A stretch of 36,308 nucleotides of DNA, taken from the NCBI RefSeq assembly GCF_000241305.1, contig NZ_BAEH01000076.1, forward strand, positions 1-36,308, written 5' to 3'. The DNA is from Gordonia effusa NBRC 100432. Its GTDB lineage: Bacteria > Actinomycetota > Actinomycetes > Mycobacteriales > Mycobacteriaceae. Positions 24,495 to 34,481 of the stretch are shown piece after piece (the stretch's first letter is position 1; each line of letters starts with the position of its first letter). The position numbers and the translations under genes were made by a program. The notes beneath the pieces were generated by a model that had not been told where the DNA came from, did no database searches, and saw only the letters and a program-made list of their open reading frames with translations.

Positions 24495-25862
24495 GTGAGC
24501 GCTCGAAAAGGCACTCGGATCACGTTGTGGGTCCTCACGTCCGTAGTCATCGTGGCGATCATCGCGGTGGCCTCGGTCGTGGTTGTGCGACAGCTCAATG
24601 CCGGCCCCGACATTCCGCCGGGCACTCCCGCCCGGCCCGCGCTCATCGCCGCGTCGCCGACAATCCACGCGGTGTCACCCGATGCGCCCGAACCGACGCC
24701 GTCGGGGGTGCGCAGGGCGCTGGCCAAGGTCGCCGCGGCCCCCGCATTGGGCAAGCTGACCGGCGAGGTGACCGATCCACTGACCGGCACCACGCTGTGG
24801 TCGCGCAATCCCAACCAGCCGCTCATCCCGGCGTCGAATACGAAAGTCCTCACCGCGGCAGCCGTGCTGTTGGGCGTACCGCACGACAAGCGCCTCACGA
24901 CGAAGGTGGTGGCCGGGGCCGATGGCCAGGTGATCCTGGTCGGTGCCGGTGACCCGACGTTGTCGTCGCAACCGACCGGCGCGGATACGTTCTTCACCGA
25001 TGCTCCTCGGATTGCTTCGCTGGCCAAGCAGATCCGCGATGCCGGTATCACCGTGACATCGGTCGCCGTGGACACCGGCGCATATACCGGCCCGACGATG
25101 GACTCCACCTGGGATCGCCGCGATATCGCTGGCGGCGACATCACGCCGATCGAACCGCTGATGGCCGACGCCGGGCGGATCAAACCGCTCGACGAGTTCT
25201 CCCCGCGCGTCGACGACCCGGCAATCACCGCGGGCCAGGCGCTCGCCGAGGCACTGGGTGTGGATTCCAAGGTGACGATCGAATCCGCCGACGCTGGAGC
25301 GAAAGTCGTGGCGAAGGTGACCTCCGCGCCGCTGGTCACTCGGGTCAACGACATGATGCGCTACAGCGACAACGTCCTCGCCGAAGCGTTGTCGATAGAA
25401 CTGTCGCAGGTTACCGGCGGTGAGGCGTCGCTCGAAGGCGGTGCGCAAGCCGTCCGGCAGACCCTGGAGACCAAGGGCTTCGACCTCACCGGTGTGACGC
25501 TGCACGACACGTCGGGTCTGTCCTACGCGAATCGAGTCCCGGCTGCGTTGCTGGACAAGTTGATGTCCGGCACAGCTGGAACTGCTCAGCCCAAGCTGCG
25601 ACCGATGCTCGACGGTTTGCCGATCGCGGGCGGAACCGGCACGCTCGCTGACCGTTTCGACCCCAAGCTCACCGAGGGGGCCGGCTGGGTCCGTGCGAAG
25701 ACCGGAACATTGACGGGCGTCAGTTCGTTGACAGGCACAGTGTTGACCGTCGACGGCCGAGTGCTGTCGTTCGCGTTGATGTCCAACGGCACCTCGCCCG
25801 CCGACGCCCGCCCGGCGCTCGACGCGGTGGCCGGTGCCCTCCGAGAATGTGGATGCCGATGA
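24495..25862 (+). CDS. dacB: D-alanyl-D-alanine carboxypeptidase/endopeptidase (PBP4 family)
   Basis: 455 residues. A membrane anchor (about residues 10-30, [21 protein letters not shown]) is followed by the penicillin-binding domain with SxxK (SNTK, Ser114/Lys117), SDN (291-293) and KTG (402-404). These make the active-site serine acyl enzyme of S13 peptidases. It trims or cleaves peptidoglycan cross-links on the outer side of the membrane. The homologue is M. tuberculosis Rv3627c. A longer frame begins at 24393 but overlaps ppa; GTG 24495 after GGAGG (24486-24490) is preferred. The stop overlaps the next gene by four bases. Confidence 0.93.
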   Translation: MSARKGTRITLWVLTSVVIVAIIAVASVVVVRQLNAGPDIPPGTPARPALIAASPTIHAVSPDAPEPTPSGVRRALAKVAAAPALGKLTGEVTDPLTGTTLWSRNPNQPLIPASNTKVLTAAAVLLGVPHDKRLTTKVVAGADGQVILVGAGDPTLSSQPTGADTFFTDAPRIASLAKQIRDAGITVTSVAVDTGAYTGPTMDSTWDRRDIAGGDITPIEPLMADAGRIKPLDEFSPRVDDPAITAGQALAEALGVDSKVTIESADAGAKVVAKVTSAPLVTRVNDMMRYSDNVLAEALSIELSQVTGGEASLEGGAQAVRQTLETKGFDLTGVTLHDTSGLSYANRVPAALLDKLMSGTAGTAQPKLRPMLDGLPIAGGTGTLADRFDPKLTEGAGWVRAKTGTLTGVSSLTGTVLTVDGRVLSFALMSNGTSPADARPALDAVAGALRECGCR

Positions 25863-26956
25863 CCGAAGTGAATAGTCCCGAGTCCGATACCCCCACGGTG
25901 AGTATCGGTGATCGCATCGACTGGAGACTGGCGGCGACGACCGGCCGGCGCCTCGCTCGTCCCGGCCCACGCGTCACCGACTACACGGCCGAACAAGCGC
26001 GCGCCGAACTCGCCGACGCCGCGGTCCGCGCCGAAGGCCCGGTCCGGGAGGTGACCAAGCTGGCCGACGGGCTGCGTGTGCCGGCGGCGCGGATTCTCGA
26101 ACGTGGACAGTGGATCGACGCCGCGGCCCAGTCGATGCAGTCGATGCTTGGAGCGGGCGAGGCGCCGGAGTCGGCGAAGCGGCCCGGTAAGTCCGGGATC
26201 GGCGGAACCGTGGCGGGCAAGGTCAGTGGTGTACAAGCCGGTGGCTTACTGGCATTCCTGTCCGGAGCGATCCTCGGTCAGTACGATCCGTTCACCCCCG
26301 ACCCCGACACCGGTGATGCTGGTGTGTTGATGTTGGTGACTCCCAACATCATCGCCGTCGAACGCGCCCTCAAGGTGGTGCCGTCGGACTTTCGGCTCTG
26401 GGTGTGTTTGCACGAGGTGACCCACCGAGTTCAGTTCTCAGCCAACCCGTGGTTGCGCCAGTACATGATCGACAACGTCTCAACCCTGACGAGCGAAAGT
26501 GGTGAAACCGCAAGCGAACTCGTCACGCGGATAACGTCGGCGCTGCGCTCGGACAAGCCTCGCGAGAAGGGCGTGATCGGTGCGATGCAGTTGTTGCAGA
26601 GCCCCGAACAATACGAGGCGTTCAGCCGCATGATGATGTTGGGCACCCTGCTCGAAGGTCACGCCGATCACGTGATGGATGCTGTCGGTCCGGCGCAGGT
26701 TCCGACGGTCGCGTCGATCCGAGCGGCATTCGATGCCCGCCGCACCGGACCGCGAAATCCCGTGCAGCGCATCATTCGTGCGCTCATCGGAATGGATGCC
26801 AAGATGGCGCAGTACATCCGTGGCAAGGCATTCGTCGATGAGGTCGTCGGCACCGTCGGGATGGAACCGTTCAACGCTATCTGGACCAATGAGTCGACGA
26901 TGCCGCTGCCCGACGAGATCGACGAACCGGCCAAATGGATCAAACGCGTGCTGTAA
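25859..26956 (+). CDS. Zinc-dependent metallopeptidase, DUF2342 / F420-associated family
   Basis: A 365-residue soluble protein matching M. tuberculosis Rv3626c by position and by features. The zincin motif HEVTH (His185, Glu186, His189) in CLHEVTHRVQF and a downstream LLEGHADHVMD provide likely zinc ligands. An LAFLSGAILGQYD helix precedes it. This group was named for F420-biosynthesis association, but the substrate is not known. ATG 25859 overlaps the dacB stop (ATGA), and an upstream ATG at 25847 is less likely. The gene overlaps tilS by 22 bases. Its place between dacB and tilS is conserved across Mycobacteriales. Confidence 0.9.
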   Translation: MTEVNSPESDTPTVSIGDRIDWRLAATTGRRLARPGPRVTDYTAEQARAELADAAVRAEGPVREVTKLADGLRVPAARILERGQWIDAAAQSMQSMLGAGEAPESAKRPGKSGIGGTVAGKVSGVQAGGLLAFLSGAILGQYDPFTPDPDTGDAGVLMLVTPNIIAVERALKVVPSDFRLWVCLHEVTHRVQFSANPWLRQYMIDNVSTLTSESGETASELVTRITSALRSDKPREKGVIGAMQLLQSPEQYEAFSRMMMLGTLLEGHADHVMDAVGPAQVPTVASIRAAFDARRTGPRNPVQRIIRALIGMDAKMAQYIRGKAFVDEVVGTVGMEPFNAIWTNESTMPLPDEIDEPAKWIKRVL

Positions 26957-27882
26957 CAAAGGCGGTCGCGGATTTCGCGGCTGAGTATTTGCCCGACCGG
27001 CGAGTGTGTGTCGCGTTGTCGGGCGGGCCGGATTCGCTAGCGTTGACCGCGGGTGCGGTCGCTGCGGGCCTGGCGGTGCACGCGCTGGTCGTTGACCATC
27101 AGTTGCAGCCAGGGTCCTCCCAAACTGCTTGCGCGGCAGCGCAATACGCTCGGGATCTGGGCGCGTCGGCGGAGGTGCTGACGGTAACCGTCGACGGCGC
27201 CGGCGGTCTGGAGGCCGCCGCCCGCGATGCTCGGTACGGTGCGCTGGAGGCGGCGCGCGGGGATAGGTCGGTGTTGATCGGGCATACCGTCGACGACCAG
27301 GCCGAGACGGTGCTGCTCGGACTCGCGCGAGGGTCGGGCCCTCGCTCGATCGCGGGGATGGCTCGGTGGCGTGCTCCGTGGGGACGTCCACTACTGGGCG
27401 TCACTCGAGCGACGACCCACGCCGCCTGCCAGCAATGGGGCCTTACGCCGCACCGCGATCCGCATAACGACAACCCGCGGTTCACGCGCGTGCGGGTCCG
27501 GCGGGAAGTACTTCCTGTACTCGATGACGTTCTGTCCGGCGGCGTGGTCGCCGCGTTGGCCCGTACCGCCGACGTCCTGCGCGATGACGTCGATCTCCTC
27601 GAGCAGTTGGCGGCCCAAGCGTATTCGGACAGTGTGGTCGATGGCGTGTTGTGCGCGGAAACCGTTGCCGCGCAACATCCTTCGCTTCGGCGTCGGGTGC
27701 TGCATCGCTGGCTGACCGATGTCGGGGCGACCGAACCGACGGCACGTGTCGTCGACGCGGCCGATGCACTGGTGATGCGGTGGCGTGGCCAGGGGCCAGT
27801 TGCCATCGGGGGCAACGAGACTCACCGGCTGGTGGTCGTCCGGCGGGCCGGGATGCTGACGACTGATCGGATCGGGCGGTAG
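26935..27882 (+). CDS. tilS: tRNA(Ile)-lysidine synthase
   Basis: A 315-residue N-type ATP pyrophosphatase. The PP-loop SGGPDS (29-34) and the GHTVDDQAETVLLGLARG segment (about 116-133) are family signatures. It converts C34 of the tRNA(Ile) CAU anticodon to lysidine so the tRNA reads AUA. The short actinobacterial form lacks most of the C-terminal domain of the E. coli enzyme. ATG 26935 lies inside the end of the metallopeptidase gene; no better start is seen because the next in-frame residues already belong to the conserved fold. In M. tuberculosis the counterpart is mesJ (Rv3625c) just before hpt. Confidence 0.94.
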   Translation: MDQTRAVTKAVADFAAEYLPDRRVCVALSGGPDSLALTAGAVAAGLAVHALVVDHQLQPGSSQTACAAAQYARDLGASAEVLTVTVDGAGGLEAAARDARYGALEAARGDRSVLIGHTVDDQAETVLLGLARGSGPRSIAGMARWRAPWGRPLLGVTRATTHAACQQWGLTPHRDPHNDNPRFTRVRVRREVLPVLDDVLSGGVVAALARTADVLRDDVDLLEQLAAQAYSDSVVDGVLCAETVAAQHPSLRRRVLHRWLTDVGATEPTARVVDAADALVMRWRGQGPVAIGGNETHRLVVVRRAGMLTTDRIGR

Positions 27883-27887
27883 TAGCT

Positions 27888-27952
27888 GAACCGGTCCCCG
27901 CGAGCGTGACAAACGCCCGAAGAGCATCTGCCCGACCCACGGGGACCGGTTC
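27888..27952. terminator. Bidirectional terminator-like hairpin (tilS / secreted protein)
   Basis: A 13-bp perfect stem (GAACCGGTCCCCG 27888-27900 with CGGGGACCGGTTC 27940-27952) has a 39-base loop. It fills the space between tilS and the convergent gene at 27958. The long loop and lack of a U run make efficient intrinsic termination less certain. Confidence 0.65.
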
Positions 27953-27957
27953 CAGAA

Positions 27958-28608
27958 TCAGTTCGCCGTCTTGGGAGGCGTGAACGGCGAGTTGATGGTT
28001 CGCCAGTATTGGAGGCCGAAGACGATGAGACCGCCACCGCCACCGGCGAGCGTGCCGATGATCGAGCCGACCGTTACGCCGCCGATGAATCCGGGTATGC
28101 AGCCGACACCGAATATCGGCAGGCCTAGAACGCAGCCGGTGACACCGCCGACGATGGCACCCAGCGCCATGCCGAGGATCGACGAGACGGTCATGGCGGC
28201 GCTGACTTGTTCGTTGAACAACGCGAGCGCAACCCGGTCGCGTTCCTCCCTGGTGCGCGGGGTGGCAAGGCGATCATCATTCGCCGCAGCCGGTCGGACG
28301 GAGCGGCCGACGATCGGTGTCAAAATTGCCGACCGTGGGGTGGTGGTTGCGGCCAGGCGATAGCGAATACCGTTGAGCTGGAACGTAAGTGGGATGCGTG
28401 ACCGTTCCTTGCCGGCCCGGCTGCGCAATGACAACGAGTGACGCGAAACGGTAATCGAACCGTCGGTCACAGTGATTCGTACGGTGTGTCCGACCGCGGA
28501 GATCCGGTAGTGGACGGGTCCGTTTCCGGCTGCTTCGGCGCTACCGGCGCCGACATGTGCCCCGGTGATAATTGTGAGTGTGCAGACGATGGCGACGAGA
28601 AGTTTCAT
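27958..28608 (-). CDS. Secreted protein of unknown function with Gly-rich C-terminal segment
   Basis: 216 residues from ATG 28608: signal peptide KLLVAIVCTLTIITGAHVGAGSAEA with cleavage near residue 26, a beta-rich domain (about 30-110, VHYRISAVGHTVRITVTDGSI), a linker, and a C-terminal pair of glycine-zipper segments (SILGMALGAIVGGVTGCVLG and VTVGSIIGTLAGGGGGL) that may insert in a membrane. I recall similar secreted actinobacterial proteins with a conserved N-terminal domain (DUF8020-like) and such a tail, but not a function. The longer frame start (28698) is rejected because the signal peptide begins at 28608 after an AGGA site. Its stop is close to the tilS terminator. Confidence 0.8.
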   Translation of the reverse strand: MKLLVAIVCTLTIITGAHVGAGSAEAAGNGPVHYRISAVGHTVRITVTDGSITVSRHSLSLRSRAGKERSRIPLTFQLNGIRYRLAATTTPRSAILTPIVGRSVRPAAANDDRLATPRTREERDRVALALFNEQVSAAMTVSSILGMALGAIVGGVTGCVLGLPIFGVGCIPGFIGGVTVGSIIGTLAGGGGGLIVFGLQYWRTINSPFTPPKTAN

Positions 28609-28769
28609 AAAGCTCGATTCCTGAGAGTTGGGCAGAGCTAAAGATCTCCTATAGAGATAGCCGACGAGGCGGGATCGGATGAATGGTTTGCTAACCATTT
28701 TCTAGGCTGAACGAGCCGTTGCAGAAGCCGCGTTTCGCGCATCGATGCGGACGTGACAAGCTAAGGACC

Positions 28770-29336
28770 GTGAGCAGCCACGAGAACCCGTACGGCGACG
28801 ACATCGAAGCGATTCTGATCACCGAAGAGCAAATTCGTAACCGGACCAAGGAGCTGGCTGAGTCGGTGGCCGCCCGCTACCGCGACGCCCCCGATGACCT
28901 GGTGCTCATCGGTGTACTCAAGGGCGCGATCATGTTCATGACCGACTTCGCCCGTGCACTTCCGATTCCGTCGCAACTCGAATTCATGGCCGTGTCGAGT
29001 TATGGCTCGTCGACCTCGTCGTCGGGTGTGGTGCGCATCCTCAAAGACCTCGACCGTGACATCGCCGACCGCGACGTGCTGATCGTCGAAGACATCATCG
29101 ACTCCGGCCTCACCCTGAGCTGGCTGCTGAAGAACCTGGCCACCAGATCACCGAGGTCGCTCAACATCTGCACGCTGCTCCGCAAACCCGACGCCGTACG
29201 CGCGACCCTCGACGTCAACGACATCGGTTTTGACATTCCCAACGAGTTCGTCGTCGGATACGGCCTCGACTATGCCGAGCGCTACCGCGATCTCCCTTAC
29301 ATCGGCCGCCTCAATCCCTCGGTATACACCGACTGA
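28770..29336 (+). CDS. hpt: Hypoxanthine phosphoribosyltransferase
   Basis: A 188-residue purine salvage enzyme. The PRPP-binding loop [14 protein letters not shown] and [11 protein letters not shown] are typical, and [16 protein letters not shown] is the conserved flexible loop; the C-terminus [19 protein letters not shown] is diagnostic. It makes IMP and GMP from hypoxanthine and guanine. GTG 28770 follows AAGGA only two bases away; the longer frame from 28719 is not family-like. In M. tuberculosis hpt (Rv3624c) follows mesJ and lies near ftsH, as here. The short, unusual ribosome spacing leaves the start a little uncertain. Confidence 0.94.
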   Translation: MSSHENPYGDDIEAILITEEQIRNRTKELAESVAARYRDAPDDLVLIGVLKGAIMFMTDFARALPIPSQLEFMAVSSYGSSTSSSGVVRILKDLDRDIADRDVLIVEDIIDSGLTLSWLLKNLATRSPRSLNICTLLRKPDAVRATLDVNDIGFDIPNEFVVGYGLDYAERYRDLPYIGRLNPSVYTD

Positions 29337-29511
29337 TCGGAGGGAACGATTGGTCAGTGCTCGGCGTTATACGAACTGATTGTGCGATCTCGTGCGAGTG
29401 AGCTGACTGGCCTCCAGGGAATTCCCAGCGGCGTTACGAGTAGCCTAAAGAGCAAGTAAATGGGAAGGACGATGGCGTCTCACGAACCTCGTGGGCGCCG
29501 CACCAGCGCGA

Positions 29512-32100
29512 ATGAATCGAAAGACAGTCTTCCGCAATCTGGCGATTGTGCTCCTGATTATCTTGGCCATCTGGGGCTGGAGCGCGATGCGCGACTCCAA
29601 CCGGGAATACAAGACAGTCGACACCTATGTCGCGCTCACGCAGCTCAACACCAAGAGCAATGTCGAATTCGTGCAGATCGACGACCGAGAGCAGCGCCTG
29701 CGCATCAGCCTGAAAGAGCCGGCCGTCGTCAATAACAAGGGCGAGAAAGCCGACAAGATCACCACGCAGTATCCGGCCGCGAGCGCGCGTGAAGTCTTCG
29801 ACCGCATCGACGCGACCGGCGCTGGCTATCAGACGAATGTGAGCCAGGATTCGATCTTCGGGCAGTTGCTGGTCTTCCTATTGCCGATGCTCCTGCTGCT
29901 CGGTCTGTTCATATTTGTGATGAGCCGCATGCAGGGTGGTGGCAAGGGCGGCGTGATGGGCTTCGGCAAATCACGCGCCAAGCAGCTCACCAAAGACATG
30001 CCGAAGACGACCTTCGCCGACGTCGCCGGTGCCGACGAGGCAGTCGAAGAGCTGTACGAGATCAAGGATTTCCTGCAGAACCCGTCGCGGTACCAGGCGC
30101 TCGGCGCGAATATCCCGAAGGGTGTGCTGCTCTACGGGCCGCCGGGAACGGGTAAGACGTTGCTGGCGCGGGCCGTCGCCGGTGAGGCCGGCGTGCCGTT
30201 CTTCACCATTTCCGGTTCGGATTTCGTCGAAATGTTTGTCGGCGTTGGCGCATCGCGCGTTCGTGACCTGTTCGAGCAGGCTAAGGCCAATAGTCCGTGC
30301 ATCATCTTCGTCGACGAGATCGATGCCGTCGGACGCCAGCGCGGCGCCGGGCTCGGTGGCGGTCACGACGAACGCGAACAGACTCTGAACCAGTTGCTCG
30401 TCGAGATGGACGGCTTCGGCGAGCGGTCCGGCGTTATTTTGATCGCCGCGACCAACCGTCCCGACATCCTAGACCCGGCGTTGCTGCGCCCTGGTCGCTT
30501 TGACCGGCAGATTCCGGTGGGTAATCCCGATATGGCCGGGCGTAAGGCCATCTTGAATGTTCACGCGAAGGGTAAGCCGATCGCTCCCGACGCCGACCTC
30601 GATGGCCTGGCCAAACGTACCCCCGGTATGTCCGGCGCCGATCTGGAGAATGTCCTCAACGAGGCGGCGTTGCTGACCGCCCGCGAGAATAAGACGGTGA
30701 TCTCCGGTGAAGCCCTCGAAGAGGCCGTCGACCGGGTCATCGGCGGTCCGCGGCGGAAGAGTCGCGTCATCAGCGAGCATGAGCGAAAAGTGGTTGCCTA
30801 CCATGAGGGTGGTCACACGTTGGCTGCCTGGGCAATGCCCGATCTCGACCCGATCTACAAGGTCACCATCTTGGCCCGCGGTCGTACCGGTGGCCACGCT
30901 CTGGCGGTTCCCGAGCAAGACAAAGACGTGATGACTCGCTCGGAAATGATCGCCCGGCTGGTGATGGCCATGGGTGGCCGTGCCGCCGAGGAGCTGGTCT
31001 TCAGCGAGCCGACCACGGGTGCCTCGTCGGATATCGATCAGGCCACCAAGATCGCCCGCGCGATGGTCACCGAATACGGTATGAGTGCCAAGCTCGGCGC
31101 GGTGCGTTACGGACAAGAGCAGGGTGATCCGTTCCTCGGCCGTTCGATGGGCACGCAGTCGGACTATTCGGCTGACGTCGCCCGCGAGATCGACGACGAG
31201 GTTCGCCGCCTCATCGAGGCCGCCCATACCGAGGCATGGGCGATCCTCAACGAGTACCGCGACACCCTCGACATACTCGCGACCGAACTTCTGGAGCGCG
31301 AGACACTCACGCGTAAAGATCTGGAGAAGATCTTCTCTGATGTCGAAAAGCGTCCTCGCATAACCGAATTCAACGAATTTGGTACACGTATCCCCAGCGA
31401 CAAGCCGCCGGTGAAGACTCCGGGTGAGTTGGCGATCGAGCGCGGCGAACCGTGGCCGCCGGAGCCTGAGCCGAAGGCCGAACCCGTCTCCGCGCAGACG
31501 CCGAATTACGCACCTGGCTACGCGCCGCAGCCCAATTATCCGGGCGCCGGGAGCGGAGCCAATTATCCCGGCCAGCAACAGCATCCGGGGCAGCCGTATC
31601 CACCGCAGCCTTACCCACCACAGCCGTACCCGACCCAGCCATATCCGGGCGCCGGGAACGGAGCGAGCGGGCCCAATTACCCGGGCGCCGGGAACGGAGC
31701 GAGCGGGCCCAATTACCCGGGCGCCGGGAGCGGAGCGAGCGGGCCCAATTACCCGGGTCAGCAACAGCATCCGGGGCAGCCTTATCCGCCCCAGCCGTAC
31801 CCGACGCAGCCTTATCCGGGCGCCGGGAGCGGAGCGAGCGGGCCCAATTATCCGGGCGCCGGGAGCGGAGCGAGCGGGCCCAATTATCCGGGGCAACCGC
31901 CGTATCCGGGCCAGCCCAATGGTCAGCCTCCGCAGTATGGGCAACCGCAACAACCAGCGGAGCAGCCGCCGGGGCAGGCGGGTTCGCGACCCGATTATGG
32001 CGCTCCTGCCGACTGGTCGGCGCCCGGTTGGCCGCCTAAGTCTCCCAACGGCTCGGCGAATGGAACACCCGAGGCGAAGGGGCGCGATGACGATCAGTGA
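29512..32100 (+). CDS. ftsH: ATP-dependent zinc metalloprotease FtsH with repeat-rich tail
   Basis: An 862-residue membrane protease. Two helices (about 6-24 and 117-138) flank the periplasmic part; the AAA+ module has Walker A GPPGTGKT (209-216) and FVDEIDAVG Walker B; the zinc site is HEGGH (His431, His435) with Asp507 in SSDIDQAT. FtsH degrades membrane and soluble regulatory proteins. The last 200 residues are a Pro/Gly/Tyr/Gln tail with repeated [12 protein letters not shown] and [11 protein letters not shown] units, longer than in M. tuberculosis FtsH. ATG 29512 is chosen because MNRK is the mycobacterial start, although its ribosome site is poor and a stronger ribosome site plus ATG lies out of frame at 29472. 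folE overlaps its end by 14 bases. Confidence 0.95.
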   Translation: MNRKTVFRNLAIVLLIILAIWGWSAMRDSNREYKTVDTYVALTQLNTKSNVEFVQIDDREQRLRISLKEPAVVNNKGEKADKITTQYPAASAREVFDRIDATGAGYQTNVSQDSIFGQLLVFLLPMLLLLGLFIFVMSRMQGGGKGGVMGFGKSRAKQLTKDMPKTTFADVAGADEAVEELYEIKDFLQNPSRYQALGANIPKGVLLYGPPGTGKTLLARAVAGEAGVPFFTISGSDFVEMFVGVGASRVRDLFEQAKANSPCIIFVDEIDAVGRQRGAGLGGGHDEREQTLNQLLVEMDGFGERSGVILIAATNRPDILDPALLRPGRFDRQIPVGNPDMAGRKAILNVHAKGKPIAPDADLDGLAKRTPGMSGADLENVLNEAALLTARENKTVISGEALEEAVDRVIGGPRRKSRVISEHERKVVAYHEGGHTLAAWAMPDLDPIYKVTILARGRTGGHALAVPEQDKDVMTRSEMIARLVMAMGGRAAEELVFSEPTTGASSDIDQATKIARAMVTEYGMSAKLGAVRYGQEQGDPFLGRSMGTQSDYSADVAREIDDEVRRLIEAAHTEAWAILNEYRDTLDILATELLERETLTRKDLEKIFSDVEKRPRITEFNEFGTRIPSDKPPVKTPGELAIERGEPWPPEPEPKAEPVSAQTPNYAPGYAPQPNYPGAGSGANYPGQQQHPGQPYPPQPYPPQPYPTQPYPGAGNGASGPNYPGAGNGASGPNYPGAGSGASGPNYPGQQQHPGQPYPPQPYPTQPYPGAGSGASGPNYPGAGSGASGPNYPGQPPYPGQPNGQPPQYGQPQQPAEQPPGQAGSRPDYGAPADWSAPGWPPKSPNGSANGTPEAKGRDDDQ
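31640..31895 (+). repeat. ftsH: Minisatellite in the ftsH tail
   Basis: About 36-base units beginning GGCGCCGGGAACGGAGCGAG or GGCGCCGGGAGCGGAGCGAG and including CCCAATTACCCG encode PGAGxGASGPNY. Three run in tandem at 31649-31752 and two more at 31819-31887, separated by a copy of the [15 protein letters not shown] block. Near-identical DNA suggests recent expansion by slippage or recombination. Confidence 0.8.
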
Positions 32101-32704
32101 GGAGACCGTCGTGGGGCAGTCCGATCGCCGCGAACCTGCCGAGTTCGACCAGGCGCGGGCTGAGGCCGCGGTCCGCGAACTATTGATCGCGGTCGGCGAG
32201 GATCCTGATCGAGAAGGCTTGCAGCGCACGCCAACTCGCGTCGCCAACGCCTATCGCGAGGTTTTCGCCGGGCTCTACACCGACCCCGACGAAGTACTCG
32301 CGACGACCTTCGATGAGAACCACGATGAACTGGTCCTCGTCAAAGACATCCCGCTCTATTCCACCTGTGAGCATCACTTGGTGTCATTCCACGGGGTGGC
32401 CCACGTCGGCTACATACCGGGTACATCCGGTCGGGTGACTGGGCTGTCCAAGTTGGCGCGGCTCGTTGATCTCTACGCCAAACGGCCGCAGGTGCAGGAG
32501 CGGCTCACCTCGCAGATCGCCGATGCCATTGTGCGCAAACTGGATCCGCGTGGCGTGATCGTCGTCATCGAGGCTGAGCACCTGTGTATGGCTATGCGCG
32601 GTATTCGTAAGCCGGGTGCCCGCACTACGACGTCGGCGGTGCGCGGTCTGTTCAAGACCAGCGCGGTTTCTCGCGGCGAGGCACTCGACCTCATTACCCG
32701 CTAG
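32087..32704 (+). CDS. folE: GTP cyclohydrolase I
   Basis: A 205-residue enzyme that opens GTP to dihydroneopterin triphosphate, first step of folate synthesis. Zinc ligands Cys94 and His97 in STCEHH and Cys167 in HLCMAMRG are in place; [11 protein letters not shown] and VRGLFKTS are conserved. It overlaps the end of ftsH by 14 bases and starts at ATG 32087 with a GAAGGGG site upstream. The much longer open frame that begins within ftsH is a shadow. It begins the folE-folP-folB-folK run. Confidence 0.96.
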   Translation: MTISEETVVGQSDRREPAEFDQARAEAAVRELLIAVGEDPDREGLQRTPTRVANAYREVFAGLYTDPDEVLATTFDENHDELVLVKDIPLYSTCEHHLVSFHGVAHVGYIPGTSGRVTGLSKLARLVDLYAKRPQVQERLTSQIADAIVRKLDPRGVIVVIEAEHLCMAMRGIRKPGARTTTSAVRGLFKTSAVSRGEALDLITR

Positions 32705-32706
32705 CG

Positions 32707-33576
32707 ATGACCCGCCTACTCGGAGTCCTCAATGTGACCGCCGATTCATTCTCCGACGGTGGGCGCTATCTCAGTGTCGATGCCGCGGTCGACCACGGCC
32801 GGCAATTGGCGACCGCCGGCGCCGACATCGTCGATGTCGGCGGTGAGTCGACGCGTCCCGGCGCGCACCGGATCGACGCCGGTCTCGAGGCGTCGAGAGT
32901 GGTGCCGGTTATCGAGCAACTGTCCGCCGAAGGCGTCACGATTTCCGTCGACACCATGCGCGCATCGGTTGCCCAGGCTGCGATCGCCGCTGGCGCGCGA
33001 CTTGTCAACGACGTGTCCGGTGGACGGGCCGACGCTCGGATGGCGCATGTGGTCGCCGACGCCGGGGTGCCGTGGATATTGATGCATTGGCGGCCGCTGT
33101 CTGACTCGGGACGTGGTGGGGGAGGGCCGTTTTCGCCGGCCGACTTCACTCATCGCGTCGCGGTGTCCGACGGTTACCGCGACGTCGTCGCCGAGGTGAG
33201 TGGCGAATTGCTGAGACAGGTCGACACCGCGGTGTCGGCCGGTGTCGACCCCGACAACATCATCCTCGACCCGGGCCTAGGTTTCGCGAAGGACGCCGAT
33301 CACAATTGGGCGTTGCTGCACGCATTGCCAACATTGGTCGGGTTGGGTTTCCCAATCCTGGTCGGGGCATCGCGTAAACGATTCCTTGGTTCGTTGCTGG
33401 CGGTCGACGGAGTCGAGCGGCCACCGGCCGGACGTGAGGTGGCCACCGCGGCCATTTCGGCACTGGCCGCCGCCGCTGGCGCATGGGGCGTGCGGGTACA
33501 CGACGTGGCGGCGAGCCGAGATGCTATCGCCGTTGCCGACGCTTGGCGTCGCGGCCAGGCGGGACGAGGGGAGTAG
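32707..33576 (+). CDS. folP: Dihydropteroate synthase
   Basis: A 289-residue TIM-barrel enzyme that condenses hydroxymethyl-dihydropterin pyrophosphate with p-aminobenzoate. Motifs: VLNVTADSFSDGG (7-19), GGESTRPGA (45-53), ILMHWR (123-128) and GASRKRFLG (217-225), which build the pterin, phosphate and sulfonamide site. It is the target of sulfonamides. It begins two bases after folE. The length is as in M. tuberculosis FolP1. Confidence 0.96.
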   Translation: MTRLLGVLNVTADSFSDGGRYLSVDAAVDHGRQLATAGADIVDVGGESTRPGAHRIDAGLEASRVVPVIEQLSAEGVTISVDTMRASVAQAAIAAGARLVNDVSGGRADARMAHVVADAGVPWILMHWRPLSDSGRGGGGPFSPADFTHRVAVSDGYRDVVAEVSGELLRQVDTAVSAGVDPDNIILDPGLGFAKDADHNWALLHALPTLVGLGFPILVGASRKRFLGSLLAVDGVERPPAGREVATAAISALAAAAGAWGVRVHDVAASRDAIAVADAWRRGQAGRGE

Positions 33577-33579
33577 CTG

Positions 33580-33966
33580 ATGACCGACCGAATTGAACTG
33601 CGCGGCTTACGAGTTCGCGGATTTCACGGCGTCTTCGACCATGAGCGGGCCGAAGGTCAAGACTTTCTGATCGACGCGACGCTCTGGCTGGATCTGGCGC
33701 GTGCGGCACAATCCGACGACCTCGCCGACACCGTCGACTACGGGGTGGTGGCTCAGCGGGTGCATGACATCGTTTCCGGCGAGCCGCGTAATCTCATCGA
33801 GACGGTCGGCGCCGAAATCGCCGAGACGTTGATGGCAGACGAGCGACTCGCTGCCGTCGAGGTGACGGTCCACAAACCGTCCGCGCCGATTCCGCTGACC
33901 TTCGACGACGTGCTGGTGGTGACTCGACGGTCCCGAAAGTCGATGGCGGCCAAGGTCGATCGATGA
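33580..33966 (+). CDS. folB: Dihydroneopterin aldolase
   Basis: A 128-residue enzyme that cleaves dihydroneopterin to 6-hydroxymethyl-dihydropterin. [23 protein letters not shown] at the N-terminus is the family start, and the [11 protein letters not shown] segment and VTVHKP strand follow, with the active-site Glu and Lys. It starts three bases after folP ends, and its stop overlaps folK (ATGA). Confidence 0.95.
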   Translation: MTDRIELRGLRVRGFHGVFDHERAEGQDFLIDATLWLDLARAAQSDDLADTVDYGVVAQRVHDIVSGEPRNLIETVGAEIAETLMADERLAAVEVTVHKPSAPIPLTFDDVLVVTRRSRKSMAAKVDR

Positions 33967-34481
33967 GTCGAGCGGTTCTGTCGGTTGGCAGCAACGTCGG
34001 TGACCGGCGTGCGCATCTGCGCAGTGTCGTGGCGGGTTTCGCCGGCGAAGTGATCGCCGTGTCGCCGGTCTACTCGACGGCGCCGTGGGGCGGCGTCGAA
34101 CAGGATGACTTCTACAACATCACCCTGATCGCCGAAGGCTCGCGCTCTGTGCGGTCGTGGCTGACGGCCGGTGCGGAACTGGAGCGAGCGGCGCAGCGGG
34201 AACGGGAAATACGTTGGGGCCCAAGAACTCTCGACGTGGATGTGATCAGTGTCGAGGATTCCGATGGCATCGTCGTGCGGAATGATGATCCCACCTTGAT
34301 TCTCCCGCATCCGCGCGCCGACCAGCGCGCGTTCGTGTTGGTGCCCTGGCTCGACGTCGATCCGGACGCGGTACTGCACACGAGCTCGGGGATCGAACGT
34401 GTGGATGCGCTTGTCGCGCAGATTGATTCCGCCGAACTCGCCGGGGTGCGGCGACTCGGAGAACTGGATGGGGACTGGTGA
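33963..34481 (+). CDS. folK: 6-hydroxymethyl-7,8-dihydropterin pyrophosphokinase
   Basis: A 172-residue enzyme that adds pyrophosphate from ATP to hydroxymethyl-dihydropterin, feeding Fol[14 protein letters not shown] (7-19), [16 protein letters not shown] and [12 protein letters not shown] are typical, with the Asp pair of the magnesium site. Both ends overlap their neighbours by four bases. The four-gene folE-P-B-K set makes the folate branch complete up to dihydropteroate, apart from dephosphorylation of the pterin triphosphate. Confidence 0.95.
   Translation: MSRAVLSVGSNVGDRRAHLRSVVAGFAGEVIAVSPVYSTAPWGGVEQDDFYNITLIAEGSRSVRSWLTAGAELERAAQREREIRWGPRTLDVDVISVEDSDGIVVRNDDPTLILPHPRADQRAFVLVPWLDVDPDAVLHTSSGIERVDALVAQIDSAELAGVRRLGELDGDW

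Noticed and set aside
28719..28769. Upstream extension of hpt
   Set aside because: The added 17 residues are basic and not family-like; GTG 28770 has an AAGGA site.
31424..32086. Long N-terminal extension of folE
   Set aside because: This is the repeat tail of ftsH read in another frame; GTP cyclohydrolase I begins at 32087.
30469..32247. Long 592-residue open frame on the reverse strand across ftsH
   Set aside because: It is antisense to a well-conserved gene, has composition typical of GC-rich shadow frames, and no family features.
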